From Dyadobacter endophyticus (lineage in GTDB: Bacteria; Bacteroidota; Bacteroidia; Cytophagales; Spirosomataceae): a DNA stretch of 64,000 bases. Each line of letters begins with the position of its first letter. Positions within the stretch are counted from its first letter, which is position 1. The position numbers and the translations under genes were made by a program. The stretch lies in the NCBI RefSeq assembly GCF_014641595.1, contig NZ_BMIA01000005.1, forward strand, positions 310,001-374,000. Direction: 5' to 3'. Positions 33,589 to 41,741 of this stretch are shown piece after piece. The notes beneath the pieces were generated by a model. The model searched no databases. It saw only the letters and a list, made by a program, of their open reading frames with translations, and had not been told where the DNA came from.

Positions 33589-34251
33589 ATGTTAAAAAAA
33601 GAACGTTATAAGCATTTCCTGGACTATTTCACCCAGAATTTCCCGGAGCCCGAAACCGAGCTGCATTATTCCAACCCGTACGAGCTGCTGGTAGCTGTGA
33701 TCCTGTCGGCGCAATGCACCGACAAGCGCGTGAACATCGTCACACCGAAGCTTTTCGAGCGTTTTCCGGATCCTGAGTCGCTTGCCGCTTCCAATGCGGA
33801 GGAAGTCTTTACCTATATCAGATCCATTTCCTACCCCAACAATAAGGCGAAGCATTTAGTAGGCATGGCAAGGATGCTGGTGGAGCAGTTCCACTCAGAG
33901 GTGCCGTCGACGGTTGAAGAGTTACAAAAAATGCCCGGCGTAGGTCGTAAAACAGCCAATGTGATTGCTTCTGTGATTTTCAGTATGCCGGCAATGGCGG
34001 TCGATACACATGTTTTTAGAGTATCGCGCCGACTAGGACTGGTGCCGCTTACGGCAAAGACACCATTGGCTGTGGAAAAGGAGCTCGTAAGCCATATTCC
34101 AAAGCATCTGATTCACAAAGCCCATCACTGGCTGATCCTCCACGGACGCTACGTGTGTACCGCACGCAACCCGCAATGCTTCCAGTGCCCGCTGTCACCA
34201 TTTTGCAAATACTTTGAAAAAAATGTAAAAATCGATGTTTTTCACTCGTGA
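33589..34251 (+). CDS. nth: Endonuclease III
   Basis: A 220-residue DNA glycosylase/AP lyase for oxidised pyrimidines. It shows the helix-hairpin-helix LQKMPGVGRKTANVIAS with catalytic Lys, the catalytic Asp in AVDTHVFRVSRRLGL, and the C-terminal 4Fe-4S loop C-x6-C-x2-C-x5-C (CTARNPQCFQCPLSPFC). Length and motifs are complete. The next gene begins about 77 bases later. Confidence 0.96.
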   Translation: MLKKERYKHFLDYFTQNFPEPETELHYSNPYELLVAVILSAQCTDKRVNIVTPKLFERFPDPESLAASNAEEVFTYIRSISYPNNKAKHLVGMARMLVEQFHSEVPSTVEELQKMPGVGRKTANVIASVIFSMPAMAVDTHVFRVSRRLGLVPLTAKTPLAVEKELVSHIPKHLIHKAHHWLILHGRYVCTARNPQCFQCPLSPFCKYFEKNVKIDVFHS

Positions 34252-34327
34252 TTACAACCAATCTCTATCTCACAGCGTCTACCCTGAAACTAAAACAGTC
34301 CCCATTAATTACTTAGAAAGGAAAGAA

Positions 34328-35188
34328 ATGAAGCGTATTAATCTGGTATGGTGTATACTACTGGCAACGATGATCGGCTTGGCGTCTTGTATGAAAGACA
34401 ACAACAAGGACGAAGAGAAAATTACGGAAAATGAAGCAGAAATTGAGGCTTTTATAAAGGCTGACAGCCAGGGCAGCTCAGCGGCAAGAGACAGTACCGG
34501 ACTCTACTATATCATCCGGAAATCCAATCCTTCCGGTTCATATGCCAAAACAGGCGACGCGGCTACGGTCAAACTGAACGGCTACCTTCTTAACGGCACA
34601 AAAGTCCTGTCGATTGAAAAAGATTCTTCTGTTAGTTTTCCTGTGCTGGGGTATTCCACAGGCGTGCCAGGGCTTGAACGCGCCATTTTTCTTCTGAAAA
34701 CAGGGGAGAAGGCGACATTTCTGCTCCCATATTATCTTGCATTCGGTAATATTGATCGTGTAAATATTCCGGCCTATTCTGTCGTTAGGCTCGAACTGGA
34801 ATTCATTAAAACGCGAACAGAAAAACAACAGATAGATGATTTTCTTAAAATCAAGCAATTCCCTGTTTCTGAGCGCACCAGCGACGGCCTCGTCATCGTT
34901 CGGACCAACACCGTAACCGGTGACACACTGGGTGTCGGCAAATCGGTGACGGTAAAATATGTTGGTAAATTCCTGGATGACAAGAAGTTTGGCGAGGGAA
35001 GTTTTAATCACACAACCGGAACCAGCGGAACCATTCCAGGATTCGACAGGGCTATTCGCAAAATGAGAAAAACTGAAAAGGCGATCGTTATATTCCCGTC
35101 TCCTCTGGGCTACAAAGACCTTGGAAGTTCTGATGGCGTAATTCCAAGGTATTCACCACTTCAATTTGAAATCGAAATACTTCCATAG
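34328..35188 (+). CDS. Lipoprotein with two tandem FKBP-type prolyl isomerase domains
   Basis: A 286-residue lipoprotein from MKRINLVW, with lipobox GLASC (C21). Two FKBP-like domains follow: one at about 60-165 (AVKLNG-like opening, SFPVLGYSTGVPGLERAIF) and one at about 185-286 (VTVKYVGKFLDDKKF, TIPGFDRAIRKMRK, PSPLGYKDLG). The second better keeps the FKBP pattern; the first looks degenerate. It probably assists folding of exported proteins. An ATG at 34235 lies upstream but inside nth and gives no signal peptide. Its transcript likely ends at the palindrome 35225-35289. Confidence 0.84.
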   Translation: MKRINLVWCILLATMIGLASCMKDNNKDEEKITENEAEIEAFIKADSQGSSAARDSTGLYYIIRKSNPSGSYAKTGDAATVKLNGYLLNGTKVLSIEKDSSVSFPVLGYSTGVPGLERAIFLLKTGEKATFLLPYYLAFGNIDRVNIPAYSVVRLELEFIKTRTEKQQIDDFLKIKQFPVSERTSDGLVIVRTNTVTGDTLGVGKSVTVKYVGKFLDDKKFGEGSFNHTTGTSGTIPGFDRAIRKMRKTEKAIVIFPSPLGYKDLGSSDGVIPRYSPLQFEIEILP

Positions 35189-35218
35189 AACTACTTTGAT
35201 TTCTTAAAATACAATTAA

Positions 35219-35289
35219 TTTGAGTTTCATAAAAATAGCGTTATGTTTGTAACCGATAGTTTACTAAACATAACGCTATTTTTATGAAA
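35219..35289 (+). promoter_or_regulatory. 24-bp palindrome combining a terminator-like hairpin, a promoter and a start codon
   Basis: Arms 35225-35248 and 35266-35289 are exact reverse complements, with a T-run before the ATG at 35284. Inside the left arm a full -7 box TATGTTTG (35242-35249) stands 19 nt after TTTG (35219-35222). Transcripts read through from the FKBP gene would fold the hairpin and cover the ATG; transcripts starting at the internal promoter (about 35255) would carry only the right arm. Confidence 0.7.
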
Positions 35290-36300
35290 AAACTCTTATT
35301 GTGTATTATTTGCGCTTTCGCATTATCGTGCGAAAAGCCAACTAATGAACCTGCCACAAATCCCTCGGGCAGTGTCGGGATGGAAATCAAAGAGGGGATC
35401 GCTATATTCAGCGACATGGAAACATTTCTTTCAGCCTCCGAAAAAATCGGCGCGCTAAACAGTAAAGATTATGATAGATGGAGCAAGGATAATAAGTTCT
35501 TCTCACGCTACACCGAGTACCAGGGGGAAATAGAAAAAAAGACGCTATCTGAAAGTGATCTTCGTCCCGGAGGGTCGCTCATTAAAGATGAAGAGGGTGG
35601 CTATTTGCATTTGAACAGTGTGAACTCCAACTACGCTCGCATCACAAATAAAGACGGGCTCGTTATCGTTGGCGGAAGCACCTACCAGTTTACTTATAAA
35701 GAGATTAAAAAGATTGACGGAACTTCTCAATCCGCAATAGCCTCTCTACTTAATAGTAAGACCAAAGCCGAATATGAAGCCAATGGAATTACCGCAAGTG
35801 AGGTGAAGATAGTAAGTACAACTGCGCCGAACGCCAGGACATCGGACGAGAGTGTTGTCATTGAAAGGAAAACACAGCAGGGCAATGATATAGGGGGTGA
35901 TCTATTCTGGAAATGGTATGTAGAGGCAACTCTGGAAATCAGAGGTTATTCCATTCCTGGCTGTGCTATTTGCCCTACCCCAACCCCAGGCGGGTATATT
36001 TATCGGTATACTGCGGTCGTTGATCTGGTGTATTTTGCAAATGGACTTCTCCAGAAGGACAAAGAAATTCCTGAGCGCTATGAATTAGCATGGTCGTTTG
36101 TTCGTCATCGCCCACCGCTAGTTGAAAACCAAGGCGAAACTATCACCGGAAGTTATATCGAAAGCGGCATCAGGACAATTTCGAAAACGATATCTGATGG
36201 TGGAAAGATTTTGAGTTATGACATTGAAGCGAAAGCCTTGGACGACAGGTTTAACGGAACTTTGAAAACATCCAGCACGCGGCTCATAAGAACCCAATAG
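35284..36300 (+). CDS. Lipoprotein of unknown function
   Basis: A 338-residue protein with lipobox ALSC (C16 in MKKLLLCIICAFALSC). The mature part is mixed polar sequence with repeated KTLSESDLRPGG-like and NSNYARITNKDGL segments and a CxxC within IPGCAICPTPTPGG (about residues 228-241), which could bind metal or form a disulfide. I recognise no family. Its ATG lies in the right arm of the palindrome at 35225-35289. G+C looks lower than neighbouring housekeeping genes, which could indicate a more recent acquisition (impression, not measured). Confidence 0.7.
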   Translation: MKKLLLCIICAFALSCEKPTNEPATNPSGSVGMEIKEGIAIFSDMETFLSASEKIGALNSKDYDRWSKDNKFFSRYTEYQGEIEKKTLSESDLRPGGSLIKDEEGGYLHLNSVNSNYARITNKDGLVIVGGSTYQFTYKEIKKIDGTSQSAIASLLNSKTKAEYEANGITASEVKIVSTTAPNARTSDESVVIERKTQQGNDIGGDLFWKWYVEATLEIRGYSIPGCAICPTPTPGGYIYRYTAVVDLVYFANGLLQKDKEIPERYELAWSFVRHRPPLVENQGETITGSYIESGIRTISKTISDGGKILSYDIEAKALDDRFNGTLKTSSTRLIRTQ

Positions 36301-36321
36301 TCGAAATGGCTTGTCGTAACG

Positions 36322-36353
36322 TCGGCGCTGACTCAGTTTATGGTCAGCGCCGA
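36322..36353. terminator. Inverted repeat at the convergent 3' ends
   Basis: TCGGCGCTGAC (36322-36332) pairs with GTCAGCGCCGA (36343-36353) over a 10-nt loop. It overlaps the last codons of the aminotransferase gene. There is no T-run, so a terminator role is uncertain. Confidence 0.5.
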
Positions 36354-37474
36354 TGCTCTATAACAGAGAGTAATTTTGCAATAATAGTGCACATTTCTGG
36401 CTCACTCAAATTTGAACCTGACGGCAGACAAATCCCGTGCTCAAACAACCTTTCCGAAACGCTACCTTCAAACCGGGGTAGCGTTTTGTATATCTTCTGG
36501 CAATGCATCGGTTTCCAGATAGGACGCGATTCGATGCCTTGCTCCAAAAGTGCATTTTGTATTTGAAAAGGACCTGCCTCGTGGCCTTCAATGATTACGG
36601 CCGTTATCCACCGGTTCGAAACTATGGCGGCGAACTCCTTCTGAAAACTAATGCCTGGAATTCGTCTCAAAGCAGTTTGGTAGAACTGAAAATTAGCTCT
36701 CCGCTGAAACACCCTTTCATCGATAACCTCCAATTGCCCTCGTCCGATCCCCGCGCATACATTACTCATTCGATAATTATATCCCACTTCGCGATGCTCG
36801 TAGTGCCTCACCGGCTCGCGGGCCTGTGTAGCCAGAAAGCGTGCTCTTTCGATGTATAGAGGGTTGTCCGATAACATCGCACCGCCACCCGAAGTGGTGA
36901 TGATTTTGTTTCCATTGAATGACAAAATCCCGATATCCCCGAGAGTACCCGCTTTCCGGCCTCGATATTCAGAACCCAAAGCCTCCGCCGCATCTTCAAT
37001 CAAAGGAATATCATGTTTTCTACATAAATACAAAATCTCGTCAAGCATAGCAGGCATGCCGTACAAATGCACAATTATCACTGCTTTGGGCTTTTTACCT
37101 GCATTTAAATAGTGCTTGATCGATTCTTCTAATGCATCGGGGCACATATTCCAGGTTACCGGCTCGCTATCTATAAAAACCGGCTTCGCGCCCACGTACA
37201 CAATCGGATTGGCGGTGGCCACGAATGTCAGTGACTGGCAAAGGACAATATCGCCCTCTTGAACTCCCAATGCCAACAAGGCAAGGTGCAACGCCGCTGT
37301 TCCCGACGATACTGCCAACGCATGTCTGCTACCGGTATAGCGGCATAGCTCTTCCTCAAAAGCATCGATATTAGGCCCGACGGGCGCTACCCAGTTGCTG
37401 TCAAAAGCCTCCTGAATGTATTTCATTTCACGCCCGCTCATATGCGGGGGCGACAGGTAGATTTTGTACTTCAT
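36344..37474 (-). CDS. DegT/DnrJ/EryC1/StrS-family sugar aminotransferase (PglE-like)
   Basis: A 376-residue PLP enzyme starting MKYKIYLSPPHMSG, 13 bp past the acetyltransferase stop. The SSGTAALHLALLALGV and EDAAEALGSEYRG segments bind PLP phosphate and ring, and the internal-aldimine lysine lies in SFNGNKIITTSGGG. With the acetyltransferase and sugar transferase upstream it forms a set like PglE/PglD/PglC, which build UDP-diacetylated bacillosamine and load it onto undecaprenyl phosphate. The dehydratase PglF is not here. Confidence 0.88.
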   Translation of the reverse strand: MKYKIYLSPPHMSGREMKYIQEAFDSNWVAPVGPNIDAFEEELCRYTGSRHALAVSSGTAALHLALLALGVQEGDIVLCQSLTFVATANPIVYVGAKPVFIDSEPVTWNMCPDALEESIKHYLNAGKKPKAVIIVHLYGMPAMLDEILYLCRKHDIPLIEDAAEALGSEYRGRKAGTLGDIGILSFNGNKIITTSGGGAMLSDNPLYIERARFLATQAREPVRHYEHREVGYNYRMSNVCAGIGRGQLEVIDERVFQRRANFQFYQTALRRIPGISFQKEFAAIVSNRWITAVIIEGHEAGPFQIQNALLEQGIESRPIWKPMHCQKIYKTLPRFEGSVSERLFEHGICLPSGSNLSEPEMCTIIAKLLSVIEHRR

Positions 37475-37487
37475 AGTGTGTTTTGTT

Positions 37488-38078
37488 TCAATCAATGTTT
37501 CTGGCAGGGTTTCCCGCCACCTTCGCATAATCGGGTACGTTGCGGGTCACCACTGAACCTGCACCGATTATACATTCCTTACCGATACTAACGCCCGGAA
37601 GTACCACGCTTCCTGCACCCACGAGCGAGCACTCGCCTACCCGCACGCCGCCGCATATTGTGGCGCCTGGGCCTATGTGTGCGAAATTGCCAAGAATGCA
37701 TTCATGATCGACGATAGCGGCGGTATTGATGATCACATGATCGCCAATGCGACCACCCGCCTGCACGACTGTATTATGGACAATTACAACGCCTGTGCCA
37801 ACGCGTACGGAACGATCGACAAGTGCCGTAGGGTGAATCGCTAACCCGAATGAATGGACGACCTTCTCTGCGACTTGCCTGCGCGCCTGGTTCCCGCCGA
37901 TAGCGATAATCAGCTTTTCAATGGGCATGATCAATGGGTCGTAACCGTGTAAAATGCATTGATCGGGCCATATTACGTTTTGCCAATCGTCGTCAAACAG
38001 GCCAACAACCCGCTCTTCGCATGCCGAAAGGATGCTCGCTACCACTTTCGCATGCCCGCCTGCTCCGTATATCAGCAT
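37488..38078 (-). CDS. Sugar O/N-acetyltransferase, NeuD/PglD type
   Basis: A 196-residue acetyltransferase with a small Rossmann N-terminal domain (LIYGAGGHAKVVASIL, 2-17) and a left-handed beta-helix (about 90-185) built from hexapeptides such as VGAGSVVLPGVSIG. This is the PglD/NeuD/VioB architecture, acetylating a UDP-4-amino sugar. It overlaps the upstream sugar transferase gene by 7 bp and is followed 13 bp later by the aminotransferase, so the genes are coupled. Confidence 0.9.
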   Translation of the reverse strand: MLIYGAGGHAKVVASILSACEERVVGLFDDDWQNVIWPDQCILHGYDPLIMPIEKLIIAIGGNQARRQVAEKVVHSFGLAIHPTALVDRSVRVGTGVVIVHNTVVQAGGRIGDHVIINTAAIVDHECILGNFAHIGPGATICGGVRVGECSLVGAGSVVLPGVSIGKECIIGAGSVVTRNVPDYAKVAGNPARNID

Positions 38079-38650
38079 ATTCCATTTCCTCTAAACGGCT
38101 GAGCATCAACACCGGGACCAGCAGATTTACCAGGCAACAGCAAGTTCGCAATTGTCACGACCATGATTCGCAGATCAAGTGCCAGCGAAAGGTTATTCAC
38201 ATAGTGCAGGTCGTGTTCGAACTTTTCCTCCCAGCCAAGCCTGTTCCGACCATTAATCTGTGCCAGGCCGGTCATTCCTGGCCTTACATTATGCCGCAAA
38301 TGCTGCCAGGCATTATACAAAGGCAGGTATTCTGCCAACAAGGGGCGCGGTCCTACAATGCTCATTTCGCCACGCAGCACGTTCCAGAATTGCGGCAATT
38401 CGTCGAGCGAAGACTTTCGCAGCAATATCCCGAACCAGGAAATTCGCTGGCAGCCTTCATGCATTGTCCTGAATTTCAAGATCATAAAAAGCCGCTCATT
38501 GAGTCCCGGCCTCTCTTGTACAAAGAACGGATTACCTCCGAAGTGCATCCACAACAGCGGCGGCAGAACAATAAAAAACGGCAACGAGGTAATCAACCCC
38601 ATTGCCGCTAGTAAAATGTCTAAAATTCTTTTTCCTTTTGAACGGTACAT
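38072..38650 (-). CDS. Undecaprenyl-phosphate sugar phosphotransferase (PglC-like)
   Basis: About 192 residues from MYRSKGKRILDILLAAMG, a monotopic phosphoglycosyl transferase: the reentrant hydrophobic segment near residues 10-30, then FVQERPGLNERLFMILKFRTM, RKSSLDELPQFWNVLRGEMS and the signature SIVGPRPLL. It starts 4 bp past the dehydrogenase stop and overlaps the acetyltransferase gene. It would transfer a UDP-sugar phosphate to undecaprenyl phosphate to begin glycan assembly. The longer ORF reading (start 38797) lies inside the dehydrogenase gene and is rejected. Confidence 0.88.
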   Translation of the reverse strand: MYRSKGKRILDILLAAMGLITSLPFFIVLPPLLWMHFGGNPFFVQERPGLNERLFMILKFRTMHEGCQRISWFGILLRKSSLDELPQFWNVLRGEMSIVGPRPLLAEYLPLYNAWQHLRHNVRPGMTGLAQINGRNRLGWEEKFEHDLHYVNNLSLALDLRIMVVTIANLLLPGKSAGPGVDAQPFRGNGIC

Positions 38651-38654
38651 TAGA

Positions 38655-41075
38655 TCATGCGTTAAAGAGCTCCGGATATTTATCTGGGGCTGCTTCTCGC
38701 ATGATGTTGTAAACAGTTTCAAAAATGTCGTCCATATTAGGCTTCGAGAAATAATCGCCGTCGGAGCCATAAGGTGGGCGGTGATCTTTTGCAGCAATGG
38801 TTACCGGAGCCGAATCGAGCCAGCGGTAAGCCTGCTGTTTTTCCAAAACCTGCTGCATCATAAAACCCGATGCACTTCCGGGCAAATCCTCGTCGGCGAA
38901 AATAACCCGGTTCGTCTTTTTAATGGACTCCACTATCCTGTTGTCGACATCGAAGGGCAGGAGCGTCTGCACGTCGATGACTTCGACTTCAATTCCTGAA
39001 TGCTGCAATTGAGAAGCGGCCTCCATTACTATACGACACATTGAGCCATAAGTAACAATAGTGAGGTCATTTCCTTCTCTTAAAATTTCAGGCTGCCCCA
39101 GTGGAATGTAATATTCACCCACATTGTCAGGCAAAATTTCTTTCTGACGGTACGAATTCAGCGGTTCTACGATCAATGCAGGATCATCGCCTTTCATTAA
39201 TGTATTATAAAAACCTGCTGCCTGGGTGAAGTTCCGTGGAACTATCACGTGCAAGCCACGCAAACTGCTGAGCATTGTGCCCATCGGCGAGCCCGAATGC
39301 CAGATACCTTCGAGACGATGTCCGCGTGTACGGATGATCAGCGGGGCCCGCTGGCCGCCGGCTGTCCTGTACCGGAGCGACGCCAGGTCGTCGGTAAGCG
39401 TGGCCAATGCATAATAGATGTAGTCAAAATACTGGATTTCCACGATCGGCCGTAAGCCGCGCATGGCCATTCCTATGCCCTGTCCGATGATTGTCGTTTC
39501 GCGGATACCGGTGTCGGTTATGCGGACTTCGCCGTATTTCTCCTGCAAGCCGGCAAAACCCTGGTTCACGTCGCCGATAAAACCAATGTCTTCCCCTAGC
39601 GCCACTACGCGCGGGTCTTTTTCAAAAAGCGCATCGAAATAGGTCCGTATTACTTCGCGACCGTCGACCAGCGGGCTATTGTCCGAAAATACGGGACTGA
39701 CCGGCTCTACCAGCATCGGCGAATACACCGTTTCGCTGTACAAATGGGTATTGAAACGCTCCTTATTAGCCTTTAAGTTATCTCGCAAAAACTGCTGTAA
39801 AGTATGTTTTTGAGCATTTTCTTCTCTTCCAATAATCCTCAAAACCTTACGCACAGCCGCGATCATATCCCTGCGAACCGGCAAATAGGTCTTCTGCAAT
39901 TCGAGGATCGCATTATTTATTTCTCCCGAAAAAGCACTCGCGCCGGCCACTGCCTGCAAAAGCTGGATTGTTTCATGGTATTCTGCATCGAGCTCTTTCC
40001 GGAAAGCCTGCCAGGCCGCATTACGCTCGTTAAGGGCTCTTTCCTTCGATTCCCGCTCGATTTCTTCAAGCTCGTCGTCGGACGCATACCCGTTCTTTAA
40101 GATCCAATCGCGGAAATGCACATTACAATCATGCTCGCGCTCCCAAAGCAACCGTTGCTTCGACTTGTAGCGCTCATGCGAGCCCGAAGTGGAATGCCCC
40201 TGAGGTTGAGTCAGTTCAGTAACGTGCACCAGCACCGGTACATGTTTTTCACGGCTGATCTTGGCGGCCCGTTGATACGTTTCAACCAAGGCTGGATAAT
40301 CCCAGCCATTCACGGTCATGATTTCGATACCGTCGCCGTCCTCATTACGCTGCAATCCCGCCAGGGCCTTGGAAATACTGCCTTTCGTGGTTTGATATTC
40401 AATAGGAACCGAAATTCCATAGCCATCGTCCCACACCGAAACGATGAGGGGTACCTGCAACACACCAGCCGCATTCATAGCTTCCCAAAACATTCCCTGA
40501 GAGGTGGAAGCATCACCGATGGTCGCAAATACTACCTCGTTTCCCTCGTGGGAAAACGTGGTCATATCATGCAGGTCGGGATTCTCGCGGTATAATTTGG
40601 AAGCATATCCGAGCCCCAATGCGCGCGGGATCTGACCGGCGGTGGAGGAAATATCACAAACGGAATTGTACAATTTGGTCTGATCAAGCCATTCGCCATT
40701 TTCGTCCAGCCAACGCGTCGAGAAATGGCCGTTCATGGACCGGCCACCAGTATTTGGCTCATGTTCGAGATCGGCGTGGGCATACATTTGGGCAAAAAAT
40801 TGCTGCCAGGAAAGGTTCCCGACAGCCGCTTCGATGGTCTGATCCCGATAATATCCGGAACGATAATCTCCTGGTTGAAAAACTTTGGAAAGTGCAATCT
40901 GCGCTACTTCTTTACCATCTCCAAAAATTCCGAATTTAGAACGGCCGCCCATTGTATCCTTCCTCCCCAGCAAACTTACCTGACGACTTTCGCATGCCAA
41001 GCGGTAATCACCGATAATATCTTCCTTACTCAAAACACTGGAACCGGTCAAACTATCATTTTGAAGCATAAGCAA
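38655..41075 (-). CDS. 2-oxoacid dehydrogenase E1 with fused alpha and beta parts
   Basis: An 806-residue thiamine-diphosphate enzyme: an alpha part (about 1-430, with the TPP motif IGDASTSQGMFWEAMNAAG and an N-terminal GDYRSGYYRDQT) and a beta part (about 455-806, DYIYYALATLTDDLASLRYR, ending in EDLPGSASGFMMQQVLE). This fused form is usual for the branched-chain or pyruvate-type E1 of Cytophagales; substrate cannot be fixed from sequence. E2 and E3 are not in the window. It leads the minus-strand unit containing the glycan trio, with only a 4-bp gap, and has a TAATTTTG promoter (41127-41134). Confidence 0.93.
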   Translation of the reverse strand: MLMLQNDSLTGSSVLSKEDIIGDYRLACESRQVSLLGRKDTMGGRSKFGIFGDGKEVAQIALSKVFQPGDYRSGYYRDQTIEAAVGNLSWQQFFAQMYAHADLEHEPNTGGRSMNGHFSTRWLDENGEWLDQTKLYNSVCDISSTAGQIPRALGLGYASKLYRENPDLHDMTTFSHEGNEVVFATIGDASTSQGMFWEAMNAAGVLQVPLIVSVWDDGYGISVPIEYQTTKGSISKALAGLQRNEDGDGIEIMTVNGWDYPALVETYQRAAKISREKHVPVLVHVTELTQPQGHSTSGSHERYKSKQRLLWEREHDCNVHFRDWILKNGYASDDELEEIERESKERALNERNAAWQAFRKELDAEYHETIQLLQAVAGASAFSGEINNAILELQKTYLPVRRDMIAAVRKVLRIIGREENAQKHTLQQFLRDNLKANKERFNTHLYSETVYSPMLVEPVSPVFSDNSPLVDGREVIRTYFDALFEKDPRVVALGEDIGFIGDVNQGFAGLQEKYGEVRITDTGIRETTIIGQGIGMAMRGLRPIVEIQYFDYIYYALATLTDDLASLRYRTAGGQRAPLIIRTRGHRLEGIWHSGSPMGTMLSSLRGLHVIVPRNFTQAAGFYNTLMKGDDPALIVEPLNSYRQKEILPDNVGEYYIPLGQPEILREGNDLTIVTYGSMCRIVMEAASQLQHSGIEVEVIDVQTLLPFDVDNRIVESIKKTNRVIFADEDLPGSASGFMMQQVLEKQQAYRWLDSAPVTIAAKDHRPPYGSDGDYFSKPNMDDIFETVYNIMREAAPDKYPELFNA

Positions 41076-41126
41076 AAATCACGGGTTTTAATCCGTAAGT
41101 TAAATTACGTTTTTTTGAATGCAAGC

Positions 41127-41134
41127 CAAAATTA
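41127..41134 (-). promoter_or_regulatory. -7 promoter element of the E1 dehydrogenase operon
   Basis: TAATTTTG on the minus strand matches TAnnTTTG, 51 bases before the start codon. Confidence 0.55.
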
Positions 41135-41181
41135 TGCAGGAAAATAATAACCCCGGCATCGGAACGCCTACTTTTAGACCA

Positions 41182-41213
41182 TTGTTAATATTGGTTAATG
41201 ATTATTATATTTA
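41182..41213 (+). promoter_or_regulatory. Putative regulated promoter of the DUF1573 gene
   Basis: TTG (41182-41184), GTTAA repeats at 41184-41188 and 41194-41198, then TATATTTA (41206-41213) after a 21-nt spacer, the same layout as at 32418-32449. A second TTAA pair, also 10 bp apart, lies at 41226 and 41236. Confidence 0.4.
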
Positions 41214-41276
41214 ACTTTTTAAGCGTTAATCTTGTTTAACCGTAAGTTTTTCACCACTTAAAGTATAGTTACAACT

Positions 41277-41672
41277 ATGAAAGTATTCTTTTCAGCGCTG
41301 GTTTTAATCCTCGGGCTGACCACCGTAAGTTTTGCACAGAAAGGTGTTCTGAAATTCAAAGAAGAAACACACAAATTCGGTAAAGTACCACAAGGCACTC
41401 CTGTAACACATGAATTTGTATTTACCAACACTGGTACCGATCCCGTAATTCTTTCTAACGTAACCGTTTCATGTGGATGTACTACACCTGTATGGTCGAA
41501 AGATCCTGTACTTCCGGGTAAAACAGGTTCAGTAAAAGCTACTTTCAACGCTGCTGCGGCAGGTTCTTTCAACAAGCCTGTAACCGTTTTCAGCAACACC
41601 GAGGGTGGTTCAATTACCCTTTACCTGAACGGAGAAGTGGTTCCAAAGGCAGCCAAGCCTGCTTCGAAATAA
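41277..41672 (+). CDS. DUF1573 family exported protein
   Basis: A 131-residue protein with a signal peptide (ending in TVSFAQ) and one immunoglobulin-like DUF1573 domain: FGKVPQGTPVTHEFVFTNTG, then VTVSCGCTTPVW with its paired cysteines and a C-terminal VFSNTEGG strand. This widespread Bacteroidota family is often outer-membrane or periplasmic and uncharacterised. It is monocistronic: an unusual promoter region lies upstream and a hairpin at 41694-41722 downstream. Confidence 0.9.
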   Translation: MKVFFSALVLILGLTTVSFAQKGVLKFKEETHKFGKVPQGTPVTHEFVFTNTGTDPVILSNVTVSCGCTTPVWSKDPVLPGKTGSVKATFNAAAAGSFNKPVTVFSNTEGGSITLYLNGEVVPKAAKPASK

Positions 41673-41693
41673 GCATTATCCGCAAGCATTGCA

Positions 41694-41722
41694 GTGGCCG
41701 TTCCAGTGGGACGGCCATTTTT
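41694..41722 (+). terminator. Terminator after the DUF1573 gene
   Basis: TGGCCGTTCC (41695-41704) pairs with GGGACGGCCA (41708-41717; one G-T pair) over a 3-nt loop, followed by T's. Confidence 0.8.
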
Positions 41723-41741
41723 GTTTAGCACAAATCACTGA

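Noticed and set aside
38655..38797. A longer start for the sugar transferase at 38797
   Set aside because: Would place 49 residues inside the 3' end of the E1 dehydrogenase gene and before the family start MYRSKGKRILD.
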